Below, piece after piece: positions 26,724 through 35,285 of a DNA stretch of 45,255 nt. The stretch spans positions 1-45,255 of the forward strand of contig JALOAJ010000018.1 in NCBI GenBank assembly GCA_023228885.1. Reading direction: 5' to 3'. The DNA comes from Bacillota bacterium. GTDB lineage: Bacteria > Bacillota > Clostridia > Monoglobales > Firm-18. The notes beneath the pieces were generated by a model, which searched no databases, was not told the DNA's origin, and saw nothing but the letters and a program-made list of their open reading frames with translations. A program made the translations under genes and the position numbers. How positions within the stretch are numbered: the first letter of the stretch is position 1; every line of letters begins with the position of its first letter.

Positions 26724-28064
26724 TTAAACGGTTATTCCAATAAAGCCGTCTTTTGAATATTTTATTCTTTCGCCGCTTGTTTCTATTGTTTTAAGTTTTG
26801 CAAAATATTCTTCCTTGGATTTAAAAGGAACTTGTTTATTTTCCAATACTTGTTTTGCTTTTGAGGCGTTATCACAAAGCAACATATGCAATAACACCAA
26901 CTGAACACGAGCGCTTTCAACACATGCCAAGAATTTATTTTCTATTGCATAGTCTTTACCGTGGGATTCGCCGATTGCCCCGGGCATATAGGGGTGTATA
27001 ACAGGCATGATGGCTGATAAGTCGCCCATGTCTGTGCTGCCGGTATCAACCGAATCGGTTAATGTTACACGCTCTTTGCCCATCACATATTCCATTGCGG
27101 ATTTTGTTATATCCATTAGATTTTTATCGTTTTGAAGTGGATAGTATCCGGTTTTGTCGGATATATCAACATTTGCACCCATGCTGACTGCAGCGCCTAT
27201 TAATGCGCGGTTTACCCTTTTGTTTGCGTTTTCGAAAGCATCAAATGTTTTACCCCGCACATAACTTTCTATTGTTACATCGGCCGGAATGGCGTTTACA
27301 GCTTCGCCGCCTTTTGTAATTATTGGGTGAACGCGTATTAAGTCTTTTTCCCTAAAGGTTTCTCTTATTGAGTTTATTGCTTGCAAGCCCAAGGTTGCGG
27401 CATACAGGGCGTTAACTCCGGCGTGAGGCGAGCCGCCCGCATGAGCGGAAACCCCTTTATATCGCACCGCTTTGCGAATGTTACCGACGGAACCAGCCTT
27501 AATTAAAGCGTTTTTTCCGGCAGTGGTATGAATCATAAATGCAATGTCGGCGCCGTCAAAATATCCCCTGTGTAAAAATTCCGGCTTGCCGCTGAAATAG
27601 CTTATAACCCCTTGATTTATAAGACCATCACGATAGCTTATTTCAATCCCTTCTTCAGCGGGAACAGCACAAAGCCTTATTGAGCCGCAAAGGTTGTTTA
27701 ATACGCCTTTCTCTTTTAACACGGCGGCAATACCCACAAGCGCGGCGCATTGGGCATTATGCCCACAGCAGTGTACTGCACCGGTTGCAGGGTCTGCGTC
27801 AGGGTGGTCGCCGCAGATAAGGGAATCCAATTCGCCCAAAATTAATATTTTAGGGCCCGGTCTGTTGGTGTCTATATCGGTGTAGAAACCCGGGATATCC
27901 CCCGCCCTTGTTAAGCTGTAACCCAACTTTTCAAAAATATTTTCCATATATTTTGATGTTTTCCATTCTTTGTATCCTGTTTCGGGGTTCTTCCATATAT
28001 ACTGTTCTGCCTCCAAAATAAGGTCTGTGTGCTTTTTTACCCCATGATTTATTAATTCAAACAT
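26724..28064 (-). CDS. M20-family amidohydrolase (AbgB/aminoacylase-like)
   Basis: Protein of 446 residues; ATG at 28064 is preceded by AAGGAG. It has the M20 metallohydrolase pattern: GELDSL (metal/catalytic Asp region), HCCGHNAQ (the Cys-Gly-His motif of the M20D subgroup), PAEEG (catalytic and metal Glu pair), a lid domain with SAHAGGSPHAGVNALYA, and HPYMPGAIGESHG near the end. AbgB-like members hydrolyse p-aminobenzoyl-glutamate and related N-acyl or dipeptide amides. It is cytoplasmic, with no signal peptide. It is a single gene with its own promoter, divergent from the propeller/SLH gene; no AbgA or AbgT partner is adjacent. Substrate is uncertain. Confidence 0.9.
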   Translation of the reverse strand: MFELINHGVKKHTDLILEAEQYIWKNPETGYKEWKTSKYMENIFEKLGYSLTRAGDIPGFYTDIDTNRPGPKILILGELDSLICGDHPDADPATGAVHCCGHNAQCAALVGIAAVLKEKGVLNNLCGSIRLCAVPAEEGIEISYRDGLINQGVISYFSGKPEFLHRGYFDGADIAFMIHTTAGKNALIKAGSVGNIRKAVRYKGVSAHAGGSPHAGVNALYAATLGLQAINSIRETFREKDLIRVHPIITKGGEAVNAIPADVTIESYVRGKTFDAFENANKRVNRALIGAAVSMGANVDISDKTGYYPLQNDKNLMDITKSAMEYVMGKERVTLTDSVDTGSTDMGDLSAIMPVIHPYMPGAIGESHGKDYAIENKFLACVESARVQLVLLHMLLCDNASKAKQVLENKQVPFKSKEEYFAKLKTIETSGERIKYSKDGFIGITV

Positions 28065-28099
28065 AAAAATACTCCTTTTTTAATGTGTTGCCGTTTAAA

Positions 28100-28128
28100 A
28101 ATGTATCACGGATAAAGCCATATGTCAA
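28100..28128 (-). promoter_or_regulatory. Promoter of the M20 amidohydrolase gene
   Basis: Minus strand TTGACA (28128-28123), 17-base spacer, TACATT (28105-28100). It lies about 36 bases before the start codon, in the 229-bp divergent gap. Confidence 0.72.
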
Positions 28129-28179
28129 GACAACAAATATTTTGAATTTTTACACTTTCCAAAATTTTTTAAAAAACTC

Positions 28180-28208
28180 TTGAAAAATTTTCACATTTAG
28201 GTTATAAT
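28180..28208 (+). promoter_or_regulatory. Promoter of the propeller/SLH gene
   Basis: TTGAAA (28180-28185), 17-base spacer, TATAAT (28203-28208), about 85 bases before the ATG. The leader contains an inverted repeat GGTGCT (28231-28236) / AGCACC (28267-28272) just before the AGGGGG ribosome site, which could influence translation or mRNA stability. The rest of the 28065-28293 gap is AT-rich without other signals. Confidence 0.8.
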
Positions 28209-28293
28209 CAAATAGATATGTTGGAATTAAGGTGCTATCAAGAATAAAATCAATAGGGTTTTAGACAGCACCCGAAAAAAAGGGGGATTATTA

Positions 28294-30045
28294 ATGAAAA
28301 AGACTTTGGCTTATGTTTTGTCAATTGTATTATTAGTAGTTTTTTTAATGCCTAACGTTATTGCGGCGGACCCTACTTACAGCGAATTTAAAACTGTAAT
28401 AGAAAATTTTGCGGCAACCGGTTCGGGCACACCAAGAGATGTTGCGATTATGGCGGGGGGCAGATACGCACTTGTGCTTCTTACAAACCCATCCACAGCG
28501 GTTGCAAAGGTTGACTTGCTATCAAAAGAAATTGTTGCATCAAATGTAATAAGCGTTAGCAGCGCGAAAGGTATAGAAGTTGACGAAGAACAAAATGTGT
28601 TTTTCGTTTCGTCTGCAACATCAAAAGATGAGCGAGACGGAAATATTTTAATGCAAAGCATATATGTGTTTGACATAGAAACACTATCCCAGGTGGGCAA
28701 AGTTGAATACCCAACGCCCATTAATGACGGCAAGGATTCTGAGCTATATAACATTTATTTAAAAAAACTGAACGGAAAAACCTATGTTTACGCTGTTCAT
28801 CAAGGAACAGGCTGGCATGCCAATTATGACTATTTTAAAGATGACACACTATGCAGAATTGATGTAACTAACTATGAAGAGCCACAGTTTGATTTGGATT
28901 TTGGAAAAGACGGTTATTTATATTTAGAGAATATAGTTTCGGGCATTGGCGATTCCAAGTTTTTTGATGTTTATGTTTTGGATAACGGAAATATGATAGT
29001 TGCGCAAAATAATGGCGGTTCTACTGAAAATAATTTGGCTTTGATTGATGAAACAGGCAATGTGCTTGCCTCTGAGTATGTTAAAAGCGCTAAATATATT
29101 GAGGTAATAGGCGATTATGCTATAATTTCGTTAACAGGCAGCACATCAATAACAGCGGTGAATGTAGAAACTCTTGAGCCGGCAGAAGGGATACTGCCGA
29201 CCGTCCTTCCCAAAGTAAAGTATGCCGGCGCTGCATATGATGCAAAAAATGACATTTTGTATGTTGTGACGGATAGCAATAATACTTTGCTTGCAACAGG
29301 GGATTACACCGAGGAAGATAAAGACGAACCGGCGCTTCCTTCACTAAAACCGAATGGCAAGGGCATTGACGGTTATTTCCAGTACGCATACTTTTATGGC
29401 TATGGGCATGGAGATGCAGGCGCTGACGATTTTATAAAAAGAGAAGAAGCGTCTGCCCTTTTATACAGGATTTTAAAACAGCAAGGGCAAATTGAAGGTT
29501 TCGTTGCAACCGATAACACATATAGCGATGTAACGGCTGCCATCTGGTCATTCCAAGCGGTTGAATATATGAGGCAATTAGGTGTTTTTGAAGCAAGCGA
29601 TTTCTTCCATCCCACCCGCGAAATTTCGCGCCAAGAGGTGGCTAAAATGATTGCTTTATCATTGGGGTTTGGAACAGATGATGAAAACGCTGTTAGCTTT
29701 GATGATTTAACTGTTGATAATCCGTTTTATGTTTATGTTAAAGCAATGATTGATAATGGCGTATACAAAGGATATCCCGACGGAACAGTAAGACCGGAGG
29801 ACTCAATGTCAAGGGGCGAATTTGTAACAACAATCAATCGGCTTATCGGAAGAAACGATAAAGAGTTTAACATAGAAGATGTAGAAAATATTTTCCCCGA
29901 TTTATCGTCGGGACATTGGGCATATGATGATATTATGCTTGCCACCAACGGCTTTTCTGATGCGGTTGGAGAAGCGGGCAAGTACGGGATAGACCCATCG
30001 AAAAAGTTGGATAGGTCAGCCATTGATTATAATGTCGTAGATTAA
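28294..30045 (+). CDS. Beta-propeller surface protein with C-terminal SLH domains
   Basis: Protein of 583 residues; ATG 28294 has AGGGGG eight bases upstream. Signal peptide 1-25 (ending VIAA). Residues about 30-340 show repeated beta-strand blocks like a YVTN/NHL propeller (for example GTPRDVAIMAGGRYALVLL and KGIEVDEEQNVFFVSS). A short acidic linker (EEDKDEP) leads to SLH repeats at 360-583: IKREE, ISRQE and MSRGE motifs, plus a partial fourth FPDLSSGHWA. It is anchored on the wall by SLH and the propeller may bind a ligand or protein. It has its own promoter upstream and a perfect bidirectional terminator downstream, so it is monocistronic. No close paralogue is present in the window. Confidence 0.86.
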   Translation: MKKTLAYVLSIVLLVVFLMPNVIAADPTYSEFKTVIENFAATGSGTPRDVAIMAGGRYALVLLTNPSTAVAKVDLLSKEIVASNVISVSSAKGIEVDEEQNVFFVSSATSKDERDGNILMQSIYVFDIETLSQVGKVEYPTPINDGKDSELYNIYLKKLNGKTYVYAVHQGTGWHANYDYFKDDTLCRIDVTNYEEPQFDLDFGKDGYLYLENIVSGIGDSKFFDVYVLDNGNMIVAQNNGGSTENNLALIDETGNVLASEYVKSAKYIEVIGDYAIISLTGSTSITAVNVETLEPAEGILPTVLPKVKYAGAAYDAKNDILYVVTDSNNTLLATGDYTEEDKDEPALPSLKPNGKGIDGYFQYAYFYGYGHGDAGADDFIKREEASALLYRILKQQGQIEGFVATDNTYSDVTAAIWSFQAVEYMRQLGVFEASDFFHPTREISRQEVAKMIALSLGFGTDDENAVSFDDLTVDNPFYVYVKAMIDNGVYKGYPDGTVRPEDSMSRGEFVTTINRLIGRNDKEFNIEDVENIFPDLSSGHWAYDDIMLATNGFSDAVGEAGKYGIDPSKKLDRSAIDYNVVD

Positions 30046-30079
30046 AGTTTTTGTAAAAACGAAATTTCTTGATAAAAAA

Positions 30080-30109
30080 CGAAAAACCCTTGATTTCAAG
30101 GGTTTTTCG
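30080..30109. terminator. Bidirectional Rho-independent terminator
   Basis: A perfect 14-bp stem (CGAAAAACCCTTGA, 30080-30093; its complement 30096-30109) closes on a two-base loop; A-run and T-run arms allow it to work in both directions. It separates the propeller/SLH gene from the convergent AraC gene. Confidence 0.95.
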
Positions 30110-30156
30110 CATTGTCGGACAATAAGCACAGCTTGAAAATTTATATACCGGTATTC

Positions 30157-30993
30157 TCATGTTAAATGGGTGAGCCTATATTTTGACGGTGACATTCCAA
30201 CTGCTTTTTTAAATACGCGGCTGAAATACAAGGGATTGTCGTATCCAAGCACAGACGCGATTTCACCTATATTCAACGAGGAGTCAATTAGCAGACCACG
30301 GGCTTTGTCTATTTTAATTTTAAAAAGAAATTCCATTGGCGCCGCCCCTGTATATTTTTTAAAATTATGAATAAACCTATACTTGCTTAAATTGCATTTA
30401 TCCGCCAAATCGCTTACCGACCACTTTAGGTTATAGCATGTGTGCATTATTTTGACTATTTCTTCAAGCGATTCTTCTTTTTTGTCGATGGCGCCTTTAG
30501 TTACCAACCTGCCAATAAGCACCAATAATTTTACAAACGCGGCGTTTGCATGCAACTCATAGTAAGGGCGTTTAATCTGAAGTTCATTAATAATTTCTTT
30601 GAAAAGCTCCGTCACAACCCCCTTAGATCCAATGAAGTGGTTTGTAATTTTTAAATCATTTAAGAGGTTATCGGCGCCGTATCCTGTGAAATGAATCCAA
30701 TACACCTCAGTCGAAGTTTCGAAAGAATAGGAGTATATTTGCGGCTCACCGGGGCGAAAAACAATAATGTTTCCTTCGGAAATATCTTGAAACGCGCCGT
30801 TAATAAAATATTTTCCGCTTCCTTTTACTATATAAATAATTTGATAGTCTACGCGCCCGCGCTCTCTGACTTTTTTAAAGTTTTTACTTTTGAACTTTTG
30901 GTACCCGCAGCAATTAACAGATATATGGCTTTTATTGTCGGCAAAGCCTACCTCTTGTTTTAACGACCTTAGATGTCCAGAGATGTCTACCAT
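30157..30993 (-). CDS. AraC-family transcriptional regulator
   Basis: Protein of 278 residues. The start at 30993 was chosen because GGGGGAG lies six bases before it; an upstream in-frame ATG at 31032 lacks a ribosome site. Residues about 20-140 form the cupin-like sugar-sensing domain (GRVDYQIIYIVKGSGKYF, then FRPGEPQIY). The last 100 residues are the two AraC helix-turn-helix motifs (VSDLADKCNLSKYRFIHNF; IGEIASVLGYDNPLYFSRVFKK) and the conserved GMSPSKYR end. It is divergent from the PFK-to-racemase operon and its perfect promoter lies just before the pfk start, so it is very likely that operon's regulator, responding to a sugar or sugar derivative (inference). Confidence 0.93.
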   Translation of the reverse strand: MVDISGHLRSLKQEVGFADNKSHISVNCCGYQKFKSKNFKKVRERGRVDYQIIYIVKGSGKYFINGAFQDISEGNIIVFRPGEPQIYSYSFETSTEVYWIHFTGYGADNLLNDLKITNHFIGSKGVVTELFKEIINELQIKRPYYELHANAAFVKLLVLIGRLVTKGAIDKKEESLEEIVKIMHTCYNLKWSVSDLADKCNLSKYRFIHNFKKYTGAAPMEFLFKIKIDKARGLLIDSSLNIGEIASVLGYDNPLYFSRVFKKAVGMSPSKYRLTHLT

Positions 30994-31054
30994 TTTAACT
31001 CCCCCTGACAACATTGTGCATATAATCGGCAATTTAATGCATTGATTTACTTTA

Positions 31055-31083
31055 ATTATAATGTTAAGATTAATTTATGTCAA
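31055..31083 (-). promoter_or_regulatory. Consensus promoter of the AraC regulator gene
   Basis: Minus strand TTGACA (31083-31078), 17-base spacer, TATAAT (31060-31055). It overlaps a plus-strand TATAAT (31057-31062) that could be the -10 of the divergent pfk operon, which lacks a good -35 and therefore may need an activator. The two promoters would compete for the same DNA. Confidence 0.82.
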
Positions 31084-31104
31084 GTTAAAAAGAGGGGTAT
31101 GCAA

Positions 31105-32277
31105 ATGAAAGGTAATTTGTTAGTCGCCCACGGGGGCGGACCAACAGCTGTAATAAACGCATCGTTGTATGGGGTGATATCAGAGGCGAAAAAACATAGT
31201 GCAATAGAAAACATATACGGTGCAAGGTATGGCATTGAGGGGGTTATCAATGAGGAATTTATCGACCTTTCAAAGCAAAATGCGCGCAACATAGAGCTGC
31301 TGCCGCATACGCCTGCTTCGGCGATTGGGTCATGCAGGTATAAAATCAGCGATGAGGATTACAATAAACTTTTGGAAGTTTTTAAAAAATATAACATACG
31401 ATATTTTTTCTATAACGGTGGGAATGATTCAATGGACACCTGCAACAAGGTAGCAAAGCTTGCAGATTCATCAAACTACGAGATGAAGGTAATCGGAATA
31501 CCGAAAACGATTGATAATGACCTTACAAATACCGACCATTGCCCGGGTTTTGGAAGCGCTGCACGGTATGCAGCCGTGTCTGCAATGGAATTGAAATTTG
31601 AAGCGGAGGCATTGCCCATTCATGTAATTGTGTTTGAAATAATGGGGCGCAATGCCGGATGGTTGGCGGCGTCTGCCATGCTTGGGGGGGCGGATTTAAT
31701 ATATTTGCCCGAAAGACCGTTCGAAGAAAACAAATTTCTTGCCGATGTGGAGAATTTACATAAAAGAAAAAAAGGCATACTTGTGGCGGTAAGCGAAGGG
31801 TTGGTTGACGAAAGCGGCAAGTCGCTTGCAGATACGGGTTTTAAGGATAATTTCGGTCATACCGTGCCGGGCGGAGTTGCACAGCATTTATCAGATTCAA
31901 TTATTAGAAACACCGGAATAAAATCACGCGCCGAAAAACCCGGACTGCTTGGCAGGGCATCGATAGCGTTGCAATCGGCGGTTGACAGGAAAGAGGCAAT
32001 TGAGGTGGGGAAAAGGGCGGTTATTGCGGCAATTAAAGGCGAAAGCGCAAAGATGGTTTCGATAAAGCGCGCTTCAAATAACCCATATATTGCAGACTAC
32101 GCTCTTGTGCCGCTAAAAGATGCGGCAAACGCCGAAAGAAAATTTCCGATTGATTGGATAAACGAAAATGGCAACGGGATTAAAAAAGAATTTTCGGAAT
32201 ATTGCCTGCCCCTTATCGGCGGGGCATTGCCTGAATACGCAAGGCTTGATAATACATTAATAACAAAGGAGAGATGA
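31105..32277 (+). CDS. 6-phosphofructokinase family, PPi-dependent type
   Basis: Protein of 390 residues; ATG 31105 fits the AAGAGGGG site (ATG 31099 is too close to it). The N-terminal nucleotide/PPi loop is HGGGPTAVINASL. The motif PKTIDND (P133-K134-T135) has the lysine typical of PPi-dependent enzymes where ATP enzymes have PGTIDND. The phosphate-donor motif reads GGNDS (N107-D108), with the Asp after it typical of PPi enzymes and an Asn in place of the preceding Asp. MGRNAGW is the usual substrate-binding motif. It converts fructose 6-phosphate, or possibly another ketose/sugar phosphate, into the 1,6-bisphosphate. It is the first gene of a five-gene operon with aldolase four bases downstream. 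Confidence 0.87.
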   Translation: MKGNLLVAHGGGPTAVINASLYGVISEAKKHSAIENIYGARYGIEGVINEEFIDLSKQNARNIELLPHTPASAIGSCRYKISDEDYNKLLEVFKKYNIRYFFYNGGNDSMDTCNKVAKLADSSNYEMKVIGIPKTIDNDLTNTDHCPGFGSAARYAAVSAMELKFEAEALPIHVIVFEIMGRNAGWLAASAMLGGADLIYLPERPFEENKFLADVENLHKRKKGILVAVSEGLVDESGKSLADTGFKDNFGHTVPGGVAQHLSDSIIRNTGIKSRAEKPGLLGRASIALQSAVDRKEAIEVGKRAVIAAIKGESAKMVSIKRASNNPYIADYALVPLKDAANAERKFPIDWINENGNGIKKEFSEYCLPLIGGALPEYARLDNTLITKER

Positions 32278-32281
32278 TAAT

Positions 32282-33136
32282 ATGTTGGTGACAAGCAAAG
32301 AAATGGTTTTAGAAGCGCAAAAACGGGGATATGCCATACCCGCAATAAACACACAGGGCGGCAACTATGATATTATCCGCTCTATTTGTATGGCTGCGGA
32401 GGAGGCAAGGTCTCCGGTTATACTGGCGCATTATGTGGCAACGGGCGCTTATTCGGGGCACGATTGGTTTGCGCAGGTTTGCAAGTGGTTTGCGGATAGG
32501 GTTTCCGTTCCGGTTGCAATTCATTTGGACCACGGAGATACATTTGAAACATGCATGATGGCAATAAAGAATGGCTTTACATCCCTAATGCTTGACTGCT
32601 CCGCTGAAAGTATTGCAGATAACGTATATCACACGAATGAGGTAATCCGAGTTGCGCATGCTTTAGAAATCCCTGTTGAAGCGGAAGTCGGAGAGCTTGT
32701 GCGATTGGATTCGGACGGTGAAGTGGCGGATAACAAAAACATTGCTAAAATTGAGGATGTTAAAGAATTTTTAAATGGCTGCACGCCAGATATGCTTGCG
32801 GTGGGCATAGGCAATGCACATGGTTTTTATAAAGGAAAGCCTCTCATTCGTTTGGATGTTTTAAGGCAGGTCAGGGAAGTGACCGATATACCGCTTGTTT
32901 TGCATGGTTGCACAGGAATGCCGGATGAAACAGTTAAAGAGGCAATAAAAATAGGGGTGGCAAAGATAAATTTTGGCACTCTTGTTCGGCATAAGTATGT
33001 GGAATACTATAAAGACGGGATTGAAACGCTTGACCATCAAGGGCATTCGTGGAAAATATCACAGTTTGCGGAAGAAAAACTGCGGAGGGTAATTCACGAG
33101 ATAATTGACCTTTCAGGGTCTGCAAACAAAGTATAA
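32282..33136 (+). CDS. Class II (zinc) fructose/tagatose-bisphosphate aldolase
   Basis: Protein of 284 residues starting four bases after pfk. It carries the metal-binding motifs of class II aldolases: H81-L-D83-H84 (HLDHGD; D83 catalytic, H84 zinc), EAEVGEL, H180 in GNAHGFYKG, H208 in LHGCTGMP, and NFGT for phosphate binding. Size and motifs match the GatY/KbaY/FbaA group. It should cleave a ketose-1,6-bisphosphate to dihydroxyacetone phosphate and an aldehyde phosphate, working with the PFK upstream and the TPI-like enzyme downstream. Fructose, tagatose or another stereoisomer cannot be told apart from sequence. Confidence 0.93.
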   Translation: MLVTSKEMVLEAQKRGYAIPAINTQGGNYDIIRSICMAAEEARSPVILAHYVATGAYSGHDWFAQVCKWFADRVSVPVAIHLDHGDTFETCMMAIKNGFTSLMLDCSAESIADNVYHTNEVIRVAHALEIPVEAEVGELVRLDSDGEVADNKNIAKIEDVKEFLNGCTPDMLAVGIGNAHGFYKGKPLIRLDVLRQVREVTDIPLVLHGCTGMPDETVKEAIKIGVAKINFGTLVRHKYVEYYKDGIETLDHQGHSWKISQFAEEKLRRVIHEIIDLSGSANKV

Positions 33137-33165
33137 GAAATTTGAACGGGAAGGAAATTGCACAT

Positions 33166-34497
33166 ATGGAAAAGCTAATAATTGGAATGATAACTACATA
33201 TTCGGGGCGCTGGCCGAAAGAGTTGCCAAGCAATAGAAATACAGAATACGGGGACTGGCTAACCAAACAGTTTCCCAATGCGCAAATTGTGCTGCTGGAT
33301 ATGCCGGTAACATCAAGTGAAGATTTGCAAAACGCCGTTAATATTATGCACGCTAAAAAAGTTAATCTTCTTGTACAGCTTATCGGAGCCTTTACGGGTG
33401 ATAATATCGCCGCACATATGGCAGAGGAACTAAATGTGCCGATTATATTGTGGGCGCCGCACGAACCGCCTTTTGACGGAGGGCGGCTTATGTCAAATGC
33501 CCTGGTTAGCGCGACAATGAATGCAGCGGCGCTTAGCAGGCTTGAAAAGCCGTATCATTTTATATACGGCGGAAAAGGGGACAATCGCGCCGTTAATGAG
33601 CTTGTGCGGCTCGTTAGGGTGTATGGCGCTATAAAGAAACTTAAAAACACCTTTCTTGGTCTTTTGGGTTACCGCCCAACAGCTTTTTACAGCTCAACCT
33701 TTGACGAAACGCTTATCCGAAGGCTGTTCGGCATTAAAATCGAGGAAAGTGATTTAAAGCCGCTTTTTGACAAAATGGAAAAGGTGCCGCAAAGCTTGGT
33801 TGATAAGGATATGGCAACCCTCACGATGCCTAAAAATCTGCCTGATGGATATGCGGAAAACCATTCCAGACTGTACATTGCAATGAAACAGCTTGTGTCG
33901 GAATTTGGTTTTAACGCGCTTGCAATAAAATGCTGGCCTGAAATGGGGAACTTAAAAGCTACTCCGTGCGCTGTGTTATCTCGTTTTGCGGATGAAGGTT
34001 ACATTATCGGCTGCGAAAGCGATATAGACGCTACAATCACTATGCTTATCCAAAACTACCTTACAAACGATTTCGTTTTTATGAGTGATTTGATAAACAT
34101 TGATGAAGAAGAAAACACCGTTACATTATGGCATTGCGGGCAAGCTGCGTGCAAGCTAAAAGCGCCCGAGGCGCCCATTTCGATGAACAATCACCCGCTT
34201 GCGGGGCAGGGAACCGCCTTTTACACCACCTTAAAGAGCGGGTCGGTAACGATTGCGCGTATGTCCAAGATAGGGGACACATATAAGCTTTTTTTGACAA
34301 CGGGAAAGGCTGTTCCAACCGTTGCAAACACAACGGGGGTAATGGTGAATGTGAAGCTTAACGCCCCCGTAAGAGAAGTAATATATAAAATTGCAGAGGA
34401 AGGAATACCGCATCATTACAGCATAGTGTGGCAGGATGTTGCAGACGATATGAAAAAGCTGTGTGAAATATTAAATATTGAAGTTATTGAGGTGTAA
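33166..34497 (+). CDS. L-fucose/L-arabinose isomerase-like protein (COG2407 type)
   Basis: Protein of 443 residues; ATG 33166 has GGGAAGGA ten bases upstream (a TTG at 33142 is unlikely). The N-terminal two-thirds are Rossmann-like alpha/beta layers. The metal site of FucI-type isomerases is visible: E259 in CWPEMG, D286 in CESDIDATITM, and H323 in WHCGQAA. The protein is shorter than FucI (about 590) and matches the COG2407 subgroup that contains aldose-ketose isomerases of varied specificity. It would provide the ketose substrate for the PFK/aldolase pair, as a free sugar or sugar phosphate. Substrate unknown. The gene is followed three bases later by the TPI-like gene. Confidence 0.8.
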   Translation: MEKLIIGMITTYSGRWPKELPSNRNTEYGDWLTKQFPNAQIVLLDMPVTSSEDLQNAVNIMHAKKVNLLVQLIGAFTGDNIAAHMAEELNVPIILWAPHEPPFDGGRLMSNALVSATMNAAALSRLEKPYHFIYGGKGDNRAVNELVRLVRVYGAIKKLKNTFLGLLGYRPTAFYSSTFDETLIRRLFGIKIEESDLKPLFDKMEKVPQSLVDKDMATLTMPKNLPDGYAENHSRLYIAMKQLVSEFGFNALAIKCWPEMGNLKATPCAVLSRFADEGYIIGCESDIDATITMLIQNYLTNDFVFMSDLINIDEEENTVTLWHCGQAACKLKAPEAPISMNNHPLAGQGTAFYTTLKSGSVTIARMSKIGDTYKLFLTTGKAVPTVANTTGVMVNVKLNAPVREVIYKIAEEGIPHHYSIVWQDVADDMKKLCEILNIEVIEV

Positions 34498-34500
34498 CCT

Positions 34501-35283
34501 ATGAAACAAATATTTGTAAACCTAAAACGGTTTGATATCCCGCGTTTGAAAGGCGGAGTTTGCAACGCAGACAATTCGGCGGATTGGATTCGGGATATAA
34601 TGCTAAAAAGCAGGGACATTAAAGGTGTGGGGCTTATTTATTTATTGCCCGAGGCGCTGCTGCTTTCCGCCATGGAGAAAAAGCCGCAAAATGTTGAAAT
34701 AGGTTGCCAAAGCGTGTACAGACAGGATATAGCAAAGGGCGGAAACTTTGGAGCGTTTACATCGCAACTGCCGGCAACCGCCGCTGCGCATTACGGTTGC
34801 ACATGGGCAATGATAGGGCATTCGGAGGAAAGAAGGGACAAAGATAACGAAAGCTTAAATGAACAAATCAAATGCGCGCTCGGCGCCGGTCTTTCGGTGT
34901 TATATTGCGTGGGAGAAAAAGAATCGGAGCTGGCAAGAAAGTATGAAGTTATCAAAAATCAGTTAGACATAGGTTTGAACGGGGTAAACGGGAATGTTGC
35001 AATTGCGTATGAACCGATTTGGGCAATAGGTCCGGGAAAGACGCCGCCAAATGCCGAATATATTGCTGATATTTCTTCTTTTATCAAGAAAACTGTTTAC
35101 AGCCAAAAAGGGTATATTCCAAATGTTGTGTACGGCGGCGGCTTAAAAGAAGAAAACGCAAGGGAAATTGCGTCTGTTGAAACGATTGACGGCGGGCTTG
35201 TGGCGCTCACACGCTTTATGGGTGAGATTGGGTTTTATCCCAACGAGCTAAAAAGAATTATTGAAAAATACTTGGAGGTATGA
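34501..35283 (+). CDS. Triosephosphate isomerase family protein (catabolic paralogue)
   Basis: Protein of 260 residues with the catalytic set of TIM: N7 and K9 (in VNLKRF), H107 (IGHSEERR), E171 (AYEPIWAIGPGKTP), and the phosphate loop YGGGL. The N-terminal motif is NLKRFD rather than the housekeeping NWKMN, and spacing around residue 20 differs, which marks a subgroup of TPI-like proteins found in sugar operons, including erythrulose-phosphate isomerases. It may interconvert glyceraldehyde 3-phosphate and dihydroxyacetone phosphate, or an analogous C4 phosphate. Its stop overlaps the next gene's alternative start (ATGA at 35280). Confidence 0.85.
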   Translation: MKQIFVNLKRFDIPRLKGGVCNADNSADWIRDIMLKSRDIKGVGLIYLLPEALLLSAMEKKPQNVEIGCQSVYRQDIAKGGNFGAFTSQLPATAAAHYGCTWAMIGHSEERRDKDNESLNEQIKCALGAGLSVLYCVGEKESELARKYEVIKNQLDIGLNGVNGNVAIAYEPIWAIGPGKTPPNAEYIADISSFIKKTVYSQKGYIPNVVYGGGLKEENAREIASVETIDGGLVALTRFMGEIGFYPNELKRIIEKYLEV

Positions 35284-35285
35284 AA

